Source of the DNA: Takakia lepidozioides
Taxonomy: Eukaryota; Streptophyta; Takakiopsida; Takakiales; Takakiaceae
Direction: 5' to 3'
DNA: 64,000 nucleotides
NCBI GenBank assembly: GCA_030704615.1
Contig: CM060731.1
Location: 43,214,001 to 43,278,000, forward strand
Shown here: positions 1 through 10,789 of the stretch, piece by piece
Numbering within the stretch: position 1 is the first letter of the stretch
Layout of the letters: each line of letters starts with the position of its first letter
Notes under the pieces: generated by a model
The model's database searches: none
Seen by the model: only the letters and a program-made list of their open reading frames with translations
Told to the model about the DNA's origin: nothing
Program-made: the position numbers and the translations under genes

Positions 1-3000
1 AGTCTCCGAGCAGCACCAATTTGTGGTTGCCTTCTTGACAAGACTGGTCCGCCACCTCTTTCAAAAACTGAAGAGATCACCTCTGCTTTTTGTTGACCTT
101 CTCTTTTGGAAGACGAAAGAGGACTGTCATTGCATAACAGCTGACTACATAATTCACCAGTTGGGGGGGGATGCGGGTGGGAAAGGGAGGGCTCTCAGCA
201 AACAAAAGATAGCACCCAACATGCTTGACAGAAGGGCTTTACTAAGTGAGTCTCTAGGAGACGATGAGGACACAACAGTGCCGACCGTGTCCACTCTCTT
301 TCGTACTCAAAACAGGTATGCTATTCTCCACCCTGGAGGTTTGGGACAATGCTGAAAGGTCTGACTGTCTCAATCTTGGGAGGAATATGCACATCAAATG
401 ACTAACTTTCTGGAGTGACAATCATTTTTCTGTATGAAGGTAAAGTGTTTTAGTTAGTGCGCAGTGGTGGTTCCGGATTCTTCCTCTCCATTCTTCCCTG
501 CCACCTAGTCTACTGGTCTGTGGCTGCAAGTTCATGCAAGAATGAGTACATTATCCCTCTCTTTCACAAAACATTTACAGAAATGAAATGAAATGAAATG
601 GTGCTTTATAACGTCCGCGGAAAGCTCATAGAGCTTATGGGACAAAATGGAAGAAAACATGAGAGAGGAACAAATCCAGAAACCACAATTAATGTTCTAG
701 CGATTGTCTAAGGGTGAAGGCCTCGTGCAGGTAGGCTGCCAAGCACTTTCCCATAAAGAATTTTCCGTTGTGGTTACTGTGAGTGTATATCTCACACTTG
801 CTCTCTGTAAACAAGTGCACTATGGGGCAAGGACATAAGATCTTCTCAGTAAATTCTTGTTTAGGTACGTTTATTTTTGAAATATGGATATATCTTGATA
901 CTTATGGGGGAAGGAGAGAGGGTGGGTCAACAGTCAGGTGAAGGTGGAGGTTAGATATTATTACTTAAATTTTCATGAGATGTTGTTAGTTGAGACACCA
1001 CAATGTGCATCTGGCAGTGAAGTAGGAGGAGACCAAAATCAGAGGGGAAAAGTGAAGCGACAAAGAGCTATAAGGAAGCGAGGTCCTTTCAGTGACGAAC
1101 AGGAGGAACAAATTAAAGAGCTCTTTGAACAGTAAGTTGCTACTGTTTCCCTTGTTGGAGGTAAAACATTAATATAGTGGGTTATATCAGGCATTCTATA
1201 CAAAATAGTATTGCAGACGCACTTCAAGAGATCATGTTATTGCCAGGAAAAGTGCATGTCCATTTGCTTCCTTAGAATGAGAGTTATTTTTTCACATTGC
1301 CCATATCCTCAACCAGCAAATGCCTGTTGCTTCTGCATCCCTCAAAATTAGTCCCAAACCTAGTTTACATATCAAATACCAGGTACAAAGACAAGCGGAA
1401 CTGCTCCCAGCTTATCGCTCAGGAATTATCAGGTTCTGGCCCGGTGGGAGACTCCAATGATGCATTTTCAGCTGCCCAGGTGGGTCGTGCCCTGAAAAGG
1501 TTTGGTCTAAAACGTGTTGTCAAAGGAGTTAGAGGTTCCAATCTGCTACAGAACCTCAACAGTCTAGAGGATAGTGAGGACAATGATGATGGGGACAAAG
1601 AAGATTGCGAGGATTTATCTGCTGGTGGCAATGGAACCCTTCAAAGTCCAGAGGATGTCATGCAAGACTACAGTGGGCAAGAAGATGAGGAGGAGAGTGC
1701 TCCAGTTAACAAGAAGCAGGAGTTGAAGAGCAAGCACATAAGGGGCCAAGGGAGACACAATGGTGGAGAACTACTTGGTTTCGCCTCGGCCAAATCAACG
1801 AAGAACACATCAGTATTGTCTGACTTGTTAAGCGATGAGGAGGAAGGCATGCACAGTGATGGCGAGAATCATGAACATGAGATAGCTAGTAAATACAGAC
1901 ATGGGCATACTGATGGAAGTACTCAGGACGGTGACCCTGCTCGAGCGAGTGACCATGGATCTGAAGATGTAGATGAATTACCGACTGGTAAGTGCCCTTT
2001 CAAATGTTCTGTGTGACCATCTATGATTAGCAGCACCAATTACAGAACTCAGACTGACAAATGAGGTACTTTTGTGAAGTAGAGAACTCTGGCAGTTCCA
2101 TACCTTTTCTTCCAGCAGAGACTTGTGTCCTGTAGGGTCTATTGAATCTGTTGGATTGCAGTACAGTTCAGTTGCTTCCGCTAAACAGAATTTATCTGTA
2201 TCTCTTACAACTCTCGCTTCGTTCATCCGGTCTACCTGGTTCTCTCCTTTCATTACAAAGCACCATTTCATTTCATTTCGTTTCGTTTCTCCTTTCACTT
2301 AGCTGGGGGCTGAACATCTGTTTGATAGCATTTACCCTTATCAGTTAATCTCTCTCTTTTTCAAACAGCTTCCTCCATCCCCTCTACTGGGTTTTGTCCA
2401 TTGATTTAGCTTGTGGTGGGCTGTTGGTTCTTTCACTAGTTGTTGTTCAAGTTTATTGATATTTGTAGGCCTCTTCTGGGATCTCAGAGTAATTTTCTCT
2501 TTTACTGATTTTGACGGGCCAGAACTTCACCGAAGTGAACCCAGAGAGGAAGAACTACCGACCTCTGAGGGTCAAGGCAGCGGCATGACTGTTCCAGGTT
2601 ACACAAGCAGGGCCTTGCGTGCGTCATGGGGATCCCTGGCTCGCAAGAAAACCCATAAGGAAGGCAAGGGAAACAAGTGTACAAGTGAAGGGAACAGAAA
2701 CAATGCCGATGAAGCTGGTCAAATGAATGGAAATAGAATAGGTGGGGATGATAGTAGTGGCAATGAGCACCCAGTGGGGGGCCAAGTGGCCCTGAAGAAG
2801 ACTTATCAGAGACGGAAGAGATCTTTAGCCAGCAGGGGTCTGGCTTTAGTGGACTCACAACCAGGTCAGGCATGCAAGTCATCATGCAAGTAGTCTGTTC
2901 ATAGTTTAACATGGGATATTCTATGTCGGGTCATTTCCATGATTAATCAGTTTGAATTTGCTGTGAGATGCCAGGAGTTTTCTAATGATCAGCTTAACTC

Positions 3001-3728
3001 TCTGTACCAAAATTAAAGAAACTGTATGACGTCCACATATTTAGATATCTTGTATGAAGGTGTGGTGTGGTGCGTCTCTGAGAGATGTACTAGTGGATTT
3101 GGCTATTCACCTGCTTGTCGCTGCATATATGGAACCGATACCCAGTCAAGATAGACGAGAAAAAAGGGAGTGAGGGATGTTGATGGTTGGCTGTGTGATT
3201 CTAGCAGAAGACTCAGATGAAGACATGTGCCTGGCTGATTTCGCAAGGAGAGGCAAGCCAGTGCAAGCTCTTCCTCCTATGCAAGTGTCTACATATAGCG
3301 GAGAAAGAAAGGATTTGAAGCCAAAGAGAAGAAGGCTAGAGAAGAAACTTGTCACACAAGGCCTCCAGGTTAATGCTCCGCTCCGTACATTGGTTTTGTC
3401 TCTTCTTTCTGGTTTCTCCCTTTTGTCGCATAAGCTCTTTGAGCTTTCCATGGACGTTATGAAGTACCATTTCATTTCATTTCCAACCCAGCTTTCTCTG
3501 TCCCCTTGTCATCCCCTCTTTTGAATTGAATCTGTCATGTTACGCAGTCAATTCCCATCCAATGTCATAGCTTTGAGCAAGAGCGTTTCTTGTGGGCAGA
3601 TTGATGGGACCGATGAAAAGAACGTTGCAAGCAATTGCGAAGGAGTAGAGGGTGAGAGCGGTATAGAGGGAATAGGAAGTAGAGCTGCAAGGCAGGCAAG
3701 GGTGGTGGCCATGGACTCAGACGAGTAG
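1..3728 (+). CDS. TIMELESS/Tof1-like replication fork protection protein, C-terminal exons (5' partial)
   Basis: Probable C-terminal part of a plant TIMELESS homologue, a nuclear protein that with TIPIN stabilises replication forks and sister cohesion. Six exons fit GT-AG splicing with continuous phase: <1-315, 1018-1131, 1383-1987, 2523-2864, 3208-3368 and 3600-3728 (stop TAG). Exon 1 holds the hydrophobic/basic stretch FLTRLVRHLFQKLKRSPLLF followed by FWKTKEDC. Exons 2-3 hold the C-terminal helical segment: FSDEQEEQIKELFEQ, then YKDKRNCSQLIAQEL and VGRALKRFGLKR. Exons 3-6 are acidic and low in complexity (runs of E/D, S), ending in MDSDE, as in the disordered tails of this family. The N-terminal three quarters lie upstream of the window. 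Exon joins were inferred by eye from splice sites and phase; the last acceptor (3599) is the least certain. No frameshift is seen, so this is probably an active host gene. Confidence 0.72.
583..650 (+). repeat. Short dispersed repeat, intronic copy 1
   Basis: Begins with tandem GAAAT units, then GGTGCTTTATAACGTCC and GGAAAGCTCATAGAGCTTAT. The same sequence recurs in reverse orientation at about 3420-3484, in another intron of the same gene, and its GAAAT-plus-GGTGCTTT start recurs in reverse at 2255-2288. Confidence 0.6.
3420..3484 (-). repeat. Short dispersed repeat, intronic copy 2 (inverted)
   Basis: Reverse complement matches the 583-650 copy over about 60 bases with a handful of substitutions (ATAACGTCC, GGAAAGCTCA and AGAGCTTATG are shared). 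It sits between exons 5 and 6 of the TIMELESS-like gene. Confidence 0.6.
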
Positions 3729-4516
3729 TGATGCATCATTGTGAAAAGAGACAAGGAACTGCTCATAGTTGTGGTTTGAGCTTTCTCTGGTGGTATGTAC
3801 AACAATGTTTCTGATAATACCCATGTTTCTCGCGGTTATCCACCTGTCTTCAATCTTGGGTTGTATTCCAAGGAATTTGTTCAGTACCTTTGCTGAAGGT
3901 GCTGTTTCCCTTATCTGAATCTGTGAGCGATACTAACACTCTTGCATGTTGCTCCCTTTCCAACTTTTCCTGTTTTTATTGTATTGTACGGGGTATAACT
4001 TGGGAATAGTTTCAATTACCTTGCAATTATCAGATACACATTATGTGAACAATCCCACGCTTCAATTGTGTGCGGTGACTACAGAGTGTTGGTTTCTGAC
4101 ATGGAAAATTGGACATGACACAATCTTGCAAACCACAGTCCCTGGTGCAGTGGTAGCACATGCTAACAGTGGACAAGCCACTTATGTGTTGGGTGAAGTT
4201 TTGCAACTATTTGAGGTGATTCGAGTTTCCATAGCCGAGAGGACTAGCTGGAGGGTTGGGGATCTCGACGTAAAATGCTCGTTGCAGGACTCTACCTCAT
4301 GTAAAAACCGAGTGAATTCATATACATCTTTGAGTGGCAAAAGTATCTGACAAGAGAATGACTCAACATCATAGCAGGAAAAGCGGAAAATAATTTTATT
4401 AACCAGTGTTGGGAGGTTCTTTGGTTCAGCTACAAATGAAGGTTATCAAGAAGGTTATGTGGATATATAACCGCAGCTCTTGAAAAGACAAAAAACCGAC
4501 AAAGGCGGGTCGGAAC
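3729..4516. other. Intergenic stretch, no gene seen
   Basis: Downstream flank of the TIMELESS-like gene. It presumably includes the 3' UTR, but no clear polyadenylation signal stands out. A 134-codon open frame at 3946-4350 has no recognisable domain and probably arises by chance. Confidence 0.5.
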
Positions 4517-4979
4517 TAGTGTTGGTCTGGTATCAGGTTTTTCACTTACCAGCCTGGTCGTGGTACCAGCCCCATCACAAAACTTTCATACCAAGTCTGG
4601 TCTATATAATGGTGGATGTATTTTTTTCCAGATACTGGTATGAGTATGAGTATCATGACCACAATACCAGCTGGTATGAGATATCAATTCTGGTGTCATT
4701 CCAAAGCCATTTGACTTGCAAGTTTATCAAATATCAAGTGGAAACAAATACAATAAACATAAAATAAATATAAATAGGTACATGTATGTCCACAGAAACT
4801 ACTATAATACACAATGAGGAAGACGGCGGGGGGTACTGGTATTGTGGCTGGTATGAGAAAACGGACACCAGCCTGGTTTGGTATATGACCTGGTATTGTA
4901 GAACTTAAGACCAGGCTAATCTGGTCCGTGATACCAGCGTTGATACTCGGGTCTGATACCCATACCAGACCAATCACTG
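4517..4979. mobile_element. hAT-type MITE (463 bp) with 8-bp target duplication
   Basis: The left end TAGTGTTGGTCTGGTATCAG and the inverted right end CAGTGATTGGTCTGGTATGG form terminal inverted repeats of about 20 bp. Flanks GTCGGAAC (4509-4516) and GTCGTAAC (4980-4987) match at 7 of 8 positions, the TSD length typical of hAT elements. Both halves are filled with CTGGTAT/ATACCAG subterminal repeats around an AT-rich core (4700-4790). There is no coding capacity. Confidence 0.78.
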
Positions 4980-4987
4980 GTCGTAAC

Positions 4988-5743
4988 TGCCAGTCGGAAG
5001 AGCCCTAACGTAGGGTTTACATTACTACCTAATATATGTCAAGAAACCGACCACATTCATTTACTTTACCGCTGCTTATTCTACCTTCTTTCATCCGACG
5101 ACTTTTTTGTCACGCGTATAAGACCTTCATCCATCGATAAGGCAGATCGGTGGATGACGGATGGACGAAAAGTGGCGAAACCTCAATGAATGGCGAAAAC
5201 AAACGGACCGACTACTGCATCCTACCACGCGGTGCCACGTCACCAGAGCTGACTTCGATCGGATCGCTGCTACACTGGCCTAGTAGGAACGCGCCACGAT
5301 TTCCACACGCGTCCTATGTCCTGCCAGTTGTCATCTGTTCATTCGTCACCGACGCCTGGGCGAGATGAATGAAGATCATCCATCATCTACCTCAACAATT
5401 TTCGGATGAAATATTTTCGAAAAAGGGGCCCGGGCCCAGTAATTATCCAGATCGCTTTCTTCCGTGTCCTTCTAAGCGCATCCCGTCCACAAGCGATCGT
5501 GGGATCGAATCCAATATTTCAGACATAATTAGATGCTAGAAGGGATTCCTTGTTATCTGAAATATTATTATTGTTGGCTACCCAATCATCAGGTTTAGAC
5601 AAGGTGTGCTGGCATGGTTCATTCATCCACTGTGTCATCCATCAGAATCCAGACCACCGGACCTGACGCCGAGCCACTCTCCGGAGCTATGCCGGGCCTG
5701 GACCGTGTTCTTCAAATGCAGGTGTTCCCAGCTCATCTTCTCC
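4988..5743. promoter_or_regulatory. Upstream region of the ASR gene, with ABRE-like ACGT core at 5234-5243
   Basis: No gene is seen. GCCACGTCAC at 5234-5243 fits an ABA-response-type ACGT core, about 0.6 kb upstream of the start codon. Further ACGCGT-containing motifs occur at 5113 and 5308. This would fit the ABA/stress control known for ASR genes, but function is inferred from motif and position only. Confidence 0.35.
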
Positions 5744-5782
5744 ATCCCCCCTCTCTCTCCCCCTCTCTCTCTGCGATTCCTT
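5744..5782 (+). promoter_or_regulatory. CT-rich leader / Y-patch before the ASR start
   Basis: A pyrimidine tract (CCCCTCTCTCTCCCCCTCTC type) lies 70-110 bases upstream of the ATG. Such tracts are common in plant core promoters and 5' UTRs. Confidence 0.4.
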
Positions 5783-5850
5783 GTTGTGGGAGTCTCGGGC
5801 GTTTCCTCGTTCGATATCGGAGTTGTGTGAGTTAGATATCTTCAGTCACC

Positions 5851-6697
5851 ATGTCGGAACACCACCGCCACCACCACCGCAGCGAGGAGGAGGAGGAGGG
5901 GAATTACGGAGGTGAGAGTGGTTTTGAGGGGCAGAGACCTGGCTACGGCCATCCTGAAAGCGGGTATGGTAACGTCCCTGTGGCCGTGGAAAGCACTGAT
6001 GTGTACACGACGCAGCACCAGCTTGATGACGGTCGGACTGCCGAGACGCAGGTGACCAGGCACAAGAGAGAGGAGGTTATTGGAGGACTTGGTGCATTGG
6101 CCGCCACTGGCCTAGCAGCGGTGAGCGATCTGCCTCCCTTGTGTCGAAACCAGAAATTGAGGGATGTGTGTGTGTGCCGGAATGAAGTTTCTGAAACATT
6201 TCGCTGTCTTGGGTTGCTATGTGGCGATGGAGATGTGATAATTTACCTTTTCATTGTGATGCATTGTCGCTATGAAACCTGAATTTGCATTATTTGTAAC
6301 TGACAATTTTCTGGATTCATGGAGAGTGAGGAGAACGCAAGATCTCCTTGGTAGTGTGATCATAGTGTGGAAATTTGTGGAGGATTGAGGAATTGGTGCC
6401 ATGGAAAGCGGTCTTCTTCTGTCAAATTGAATGGGTGGGATTTCCGGTTCTTCGCTGAACTGAAGTGTGGGTACCTACTGTTTGGTTTGTGTGCAGTACG
6501 AAGGGTATGAGGTAAAGGCAGATCCTGAGAATGCTCGCAGGCACAGACTGGAGGAGGAAGCGGCAGCTGGTGTTGGTGTGGGCGCAGCAGGGTTGGGGGT
6601 TTATGGGGGTTATGAGGCAGCGCAAGATAAGAAGGGTAACCGGCCGGAGGAAGGAGGGGAGGGTGAAGGGAAAGAGAAGAAGCATGGCTGGTTCTAG
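5851..6697 (+). CDS. ABA/WDS-domain (ASR) stress- and ripening-induced protein
   Basis: Two exons, 5851-6120 and 6497-6697, give about 156 residues. The donor is GCG|GTGAGC, the acceptor TGTGCAG|TACGAA, phase 0. The N-terminus is rich in His and Glu (SEHHRHHHRSEEEEE), a metal-binding and disordered style typical of ASR proteins. The C-terminal half has the ABA/WDS signature: GGLGALAATGLAA, then YEGYEVKADPENARRHRLEE, an Ala/Gly-rich helix, and a basic KEKKHGWF tail. ASR proteins are small hydrophilic chaperone or DNA-binding proteins of nucleus and cytosol induced by ABA, drought and ripening. The intron lies before the WDS core. The frame is intact and the gene looks functional. The family call rests on motif layout read by eye. 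Confidence 0.82.
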
Positions 6698-7046
6698 ATT
6701 GAAAACTGTGATAACTGGAAAACTGTAATTTTGTGGTCCTTGGTGAATTGTGGGGATCGTTTGCAGGCACCGTCGTTTGTTTTTTGGAAACCAAATTGCA
6801 CGACATTGTTTTTTTTTTTTTGGGTACAACCTGGGAGCGACTGCTTACAATTCCATTGTTTTCACTCTGGTTAATCCGTTTTTAATCTATGGAAGATTCT
6901 CGGCCGAGATTTGGCTCCTGAACGTTGTGAACTGAATGTTTCTGAATGTCAATTTTTATAATCACTACAACTGTATATTACCTTGTTTACATCATTGTTC
7001 AAAGTTTTGCTGCGACATAGTTTTCAAACTACCCACCTGTAACGTA
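6698..7046. other. 3' flank of the ASR gene
   Basis: Probable 3' UTR and downstream sequence, with a T-tract at 6810-6822. No gene or structured RNA was recognised. Confidence 0.4.
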
Positions 7047-7153
7047 CTAGAGAACGTGCCGTGTTGGGCCGATTCTGCCCTGTAAGCGGCCTTTGGGCGA
7101 GCCCTGTGGCCCGCGCACAGGGCCGAGTTAGCCCAACACGGCCCGTACACTGG
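7047..7153. mobile_element. Short inverted-repeat element (MITE-like)
   Basis: The left arm (about 7052-7083) and right arm (7117-7148) are reverse complements at about 26 of 32 positions and share GCCGTGTTGGGC and GCCCTGT. The outer ends (TAGAG..., ...CACTG) look hAT-like, but no matching 8-bp flank was found, so the assignment is tentative. Confidence 0.45.
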
Positions 7154-7329
7154 CGTTAAGAGCATGTTGTTGACGCCACTTGGTGCAACATGATTGAGTT
7201 CAATTATCCCATATCCATTACCCAGATTTAGAAGAACGGGTCCAACCGTAGGGTCTGCTCGCAGCGCCGCAGACAGCCCTGGCCTCGCAACTAAATTTTT
7301 TCGAGAAAACTCGCCCATCAAATAGACTA

Positions 7330-7446
7330 TCATTAATGCACATGCAGCACCAGTTAGAAACTATCATTTCACATGCAGCGCCAGCCAGAGTTGAACCCGA
7401 AACCTCACTAATATCATTCAATTTGCCAAACCACCACACTACCCGT
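7330..7446 (-). mobile_element. tRNA-derived SINE-like fragment
   Basis: Read on the minus strand, it has an A-box-like TAGTGTGGTGGTTTGGC followed about 35 bases later by a B-box-like GGGTTCAACTC, the spacing of a tRNA promoter. It continues into a tail containing two CTGCATGTG copies. Intact tRNA folding was not established, so a SINE or tRNA-relic reading is preferred over a functional tRNA. Confidence 0.4.
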
Positions 7447-8736
7447 TACTTGCTACCACACTAGTGAGAATATATAGAACATACATGAATTGGAAAAGAA
7501 TAGGTAGTAGCGGCGCACCGCCGAACAAACAAGACCCTAGAAAAGTTAGTGAGGAAGCCACAACCACATATGTAAGTATCCAGGCTGCTCTAGCAAACCA
7601 TGCTCTAAGAGGATTATTGTGACAGTAACTAAGCCAAATTGGCAAGAGAGGAGAGGAGTTCTAGGAAGAGAAATTTACATTAGCTAGCTGTGACATGATG
7701 AAAACACCCATTGTCCCAAATATCAGTAAAGTGAGACAGCCCAACAGCTTCCTAGTGTGACTAACGGGCAGAGCAGGGGATAAGTGCCTCGACATCTCTG
7801 TTGTAATTACCAAATAAGGGTTGTTTGAGAACCTCATCCAAGATGGTAGGACTTAATTGAGAGAGAAAACGTCTCAATGTAGTCCAAGCATGCCAAATAG
7901 TATGCCAAGCCTTTGAGCCCCGGTCTGGGCTGCGATCATATCTCCCTCCCTGGCACCCACTTGAGGGAAGGGGGCCAAATCTGAGAAGTGGAGGGGATTG
8001 CTGTCATCAGATAGCTACGGACCAAGATGCTCCAGGGACTATGAAGGTGAGCGAAGACAGGGGCCAGTAATGCCAGAAGTGTGGATCAATGATACCGACA
8101 TCACCATTTTATTTTATTTTTATTTTTTATTTTATTTATTTTTTCTGAGAAAGTTGATTCTAGTTAACCCGATGCATGTTTGTTGGTATGAATGGAAGTA
8201 CCCCCCCATAAGAAATTATGGACAAGGGTCTTAATCTGAGAAATGGCGGCTCAATCCAAGAGTCCACACCGCCACAATGAACCAAGTGGAGGGTAGCAAC
8301 ATTTAATTTAACAATCAAGGCATTTCCTGCAATGGAGAGGTGTCTTGAACACCATTAAGCAAGCTTTTTCTTTAATTTGGTCATGACAACGTCACATCTT
8401 TGCTCATCAGTCAAACCCTGCCCAATGAGGTGCCCTAGCAGAATATGTGAACAACCAAACCAATTAAGCCCCAAGTCGTGGCCCCACGGGGCAATCGAGG
8501 GTCTTGGTGGTGGTTGTTTGTGAGACCCCGCCGACACCTACAGAAGTATATATAGGGAGTAGTAACCCCGAGAACAGTGCAAGCCCGTTAGGTGACCAAA
8601 AGCTAGTGAGTAACCAAGCGAGCCCGGAAAGCGACCAAAGTGTGGGGGAGTTATTCCGGACTGCCAACTACCATCCACTGGGCCGACTGTTAGAGGGTCT
8701 CATGGGGGAGCAAGGGAGACCGTTATGTCCCGGTGA
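7447..8736. other. Unassigned repeat-like sequence
   Basis: No coding region is supported. It holds an A/T microsatellite-like tract at 8105-8145 and, at 8505-8740, a stretch with a TATATATAGGG box that could be an LTR fragment, but no paired copy was found in the window. Confidence 0.35.
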
Positions 8737-8920
8737 CACTACAACAGAAATCGGTTTTTTCCACGGTATGGGGGTCTCACACTTGTCACATTCCACGGCT
8801 TTTCTCGCGGCTATGTGGATTGAGCTAAGGTGTGGGTCAAATTATGGCCTAAGTGTGGGGTGTCCCACATGTTCACCACACCCCAGGCAAGAACGGTGTG
8901 AAAACAGCCATGAGCGTGAC
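8737..8920 (+). mobile_element. Possible CACTA-type transposon end
   Basis: CACTACAACAGAAATCGG at 8737-8754 is close to the conserved terminus of plant CACTA (En/Spm) elements. It is followed by short internal repeats (TTCCACGG, GTGTGGG/CCACAC). The opposite end (CCGATTT...GTAGTG) was not found nearby, so only a remnant can be claimed. Confidence 0.35.
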
Positions 8921-10789
8921 TAGGGTTGGCTTAGTTTACATAGAATGTTACACACATATGTAAAATGGGAACAAAGAATTTCCAGATTGTGGTGTATGGG
9001 GAGTATGAGTACTGCTCTGCAAACAGAATAAGTTATGAACCAATATGGCCCTCGGAAAATTATCATGAGCTTCATGTTCATGTTCGTGTTCAAAAATCTA
9101 TTATATATTCCATGTAATTATGTGAAGGTATTTTTAGCTTAAATAATTCACATGTTATCGTCCGTCGGGCTATCCGCCACTCTCCGCCGCGAGTGTAAGC
9201 CTTATGGCAGCCTGAGGGCATCAAGGGTTTTAATTTTTTGCCCTTCAATAATTCTAATAAAATCCTATCAGGGTCTTTCCCTGTTCAGCAAACAAAAAAT
9301 AAAAAATAAAAAAAAATCACATAATTACATGGAATGTTTATTTATTTTATATAGTGCTGGGGTGCAAAACGTTCAAAAAGTTTAAAAGTTGCATCGAATT
9401 TAGGGTTGCTAGGTCCGCAGTGTACAGGGCTGGGTTTTTGGGGCTTCTGCGTCTTCTTAGTGCCAAAGCATCGTCGATCACAGCATCTTAAGCAGAGATC
9501 TTTGAGTTGAATCACTCCTGCTTCCACAGCAGACGCAGCAGCCCAGATTGGATTATCTGAGCTTTAGTGTGATCCAGAAGTAAGTCTTGAAAGTGCACGG
9601 TTCTTGTTTGTACATGGAGAAGAGGTCTGTCACGTCAAGGAGGAGAATAGACCCCTGATTGAGGAGGAGGGCGAGGTCGGCGATCATGGTTGCCATCACT
9701 CTCATAAGAAGCAGCCCGTGCTGAGGAACAAGTGGTAGGGCAGCGCGAGAGCATGACGACGAGGATTACTCCCGGTGTGGAAGCTAATCTTGTGGGCAGC
9801 ATGCACCTGAGCGCAACCAGGATGCCATTGCTTACGTTGGAAACCTGGATTCCCAGGTGTGGCTTTCGTTCCCTTCTATTTCCTTTCTCGTGCAAAATGT
9901 ACTCGGGTAATTTCACTGGGGTTTGGGTTTGGGCCAGTATGGGAAAATGGGAAAATGGCATTGATCCTGGGTATCATCCGTTTCAATAGGCTTTCTGTGG
10001 GGAGGGTAGCAATTCTGGAGAAGATTATGACCATGAGCCATTAAGCTGAATGTTGTCCGCAGCCATGGACCCTGGTCGTGAGACCTACATTGGAGTTGGT
10101 GGGGGGTTCCCTGTTCGTCGAATGGAATTTGTTTTTTTTTCTATCTTTCCGCTCTCTAACAAGAACGAAGGTGGTCAGGGAGCCTGATGGAAACTGAGTA
10201 TGTTTCTTTCATGCATTTAGAAGCCTGGTGTCATATGTGCTGATTCAATGCCCGCATAAAGAATCACTTGAAGGAATTGTTACTTCCTGTAGTTTCCTCT
10301 CAACCACATCTCGTTGTTGTCTTCAGAAGCTGGTAGGCATGGCAGAGCATAAGGTGAAGAAGCAGCTCTGCCTGTGAACTGTATGGTTTAACAGTCGAAG
10401 CCCTAAACCCTGAACATCTCAGGAAGTGAACGCAACCTGGTAGCCATTTGTTTTGGTTGGGACAAAAAAATTCTGTCACTGTGTAATTCTCCCTGCGAGG
10501 GTTGCTGATGATAAATGTGGTCCTTAACACAAATACAATGGATGGTGGGTACCAATCTGCAGAATTCAAGTTTATTCAAGTTCCTTCACTAATTCCCGTT
10601 CTGGCATGGTTGTGACGAACTTTTCCGCCATCGTTCACCTTGCAAACTGGAAGCTCTCAGCGAGAACCGTGTCTTTCCCTCATTTTGTCATTGGTAGAAC
10701 AAACGTTGATAATCCTTGTGAGGCTTAATTAGGCGGCTTCCCAATCGCTGACGACGTTGCTTCTTCGATCTGACTCTCCTGGTCTGTCT
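8921..10789. other. Intergenic stretch, no gene supported
   Basis: No recognisable gene. At 9150-9310 the sequence ends in an AT-rich tail of AAAAAT units after CTTTCCCTGTTCAGC, which resembles the 3' end of a non-LTR retroelement; this is weak evidence. Short open frames at 9635-10044 have no identifiable domain. Confidence 0.35.

Noticed and set aside
3946-4350. 134-codon ORF downstream of the TIMELESS-like gene
   Set aside because: No domain, no splice context; probably chance or 3' flank.
8505-8740. Solo LTR with TATATATAGGG
   Set aside because: No matching copy, no clear TG/CA ends and no flanking duplication.
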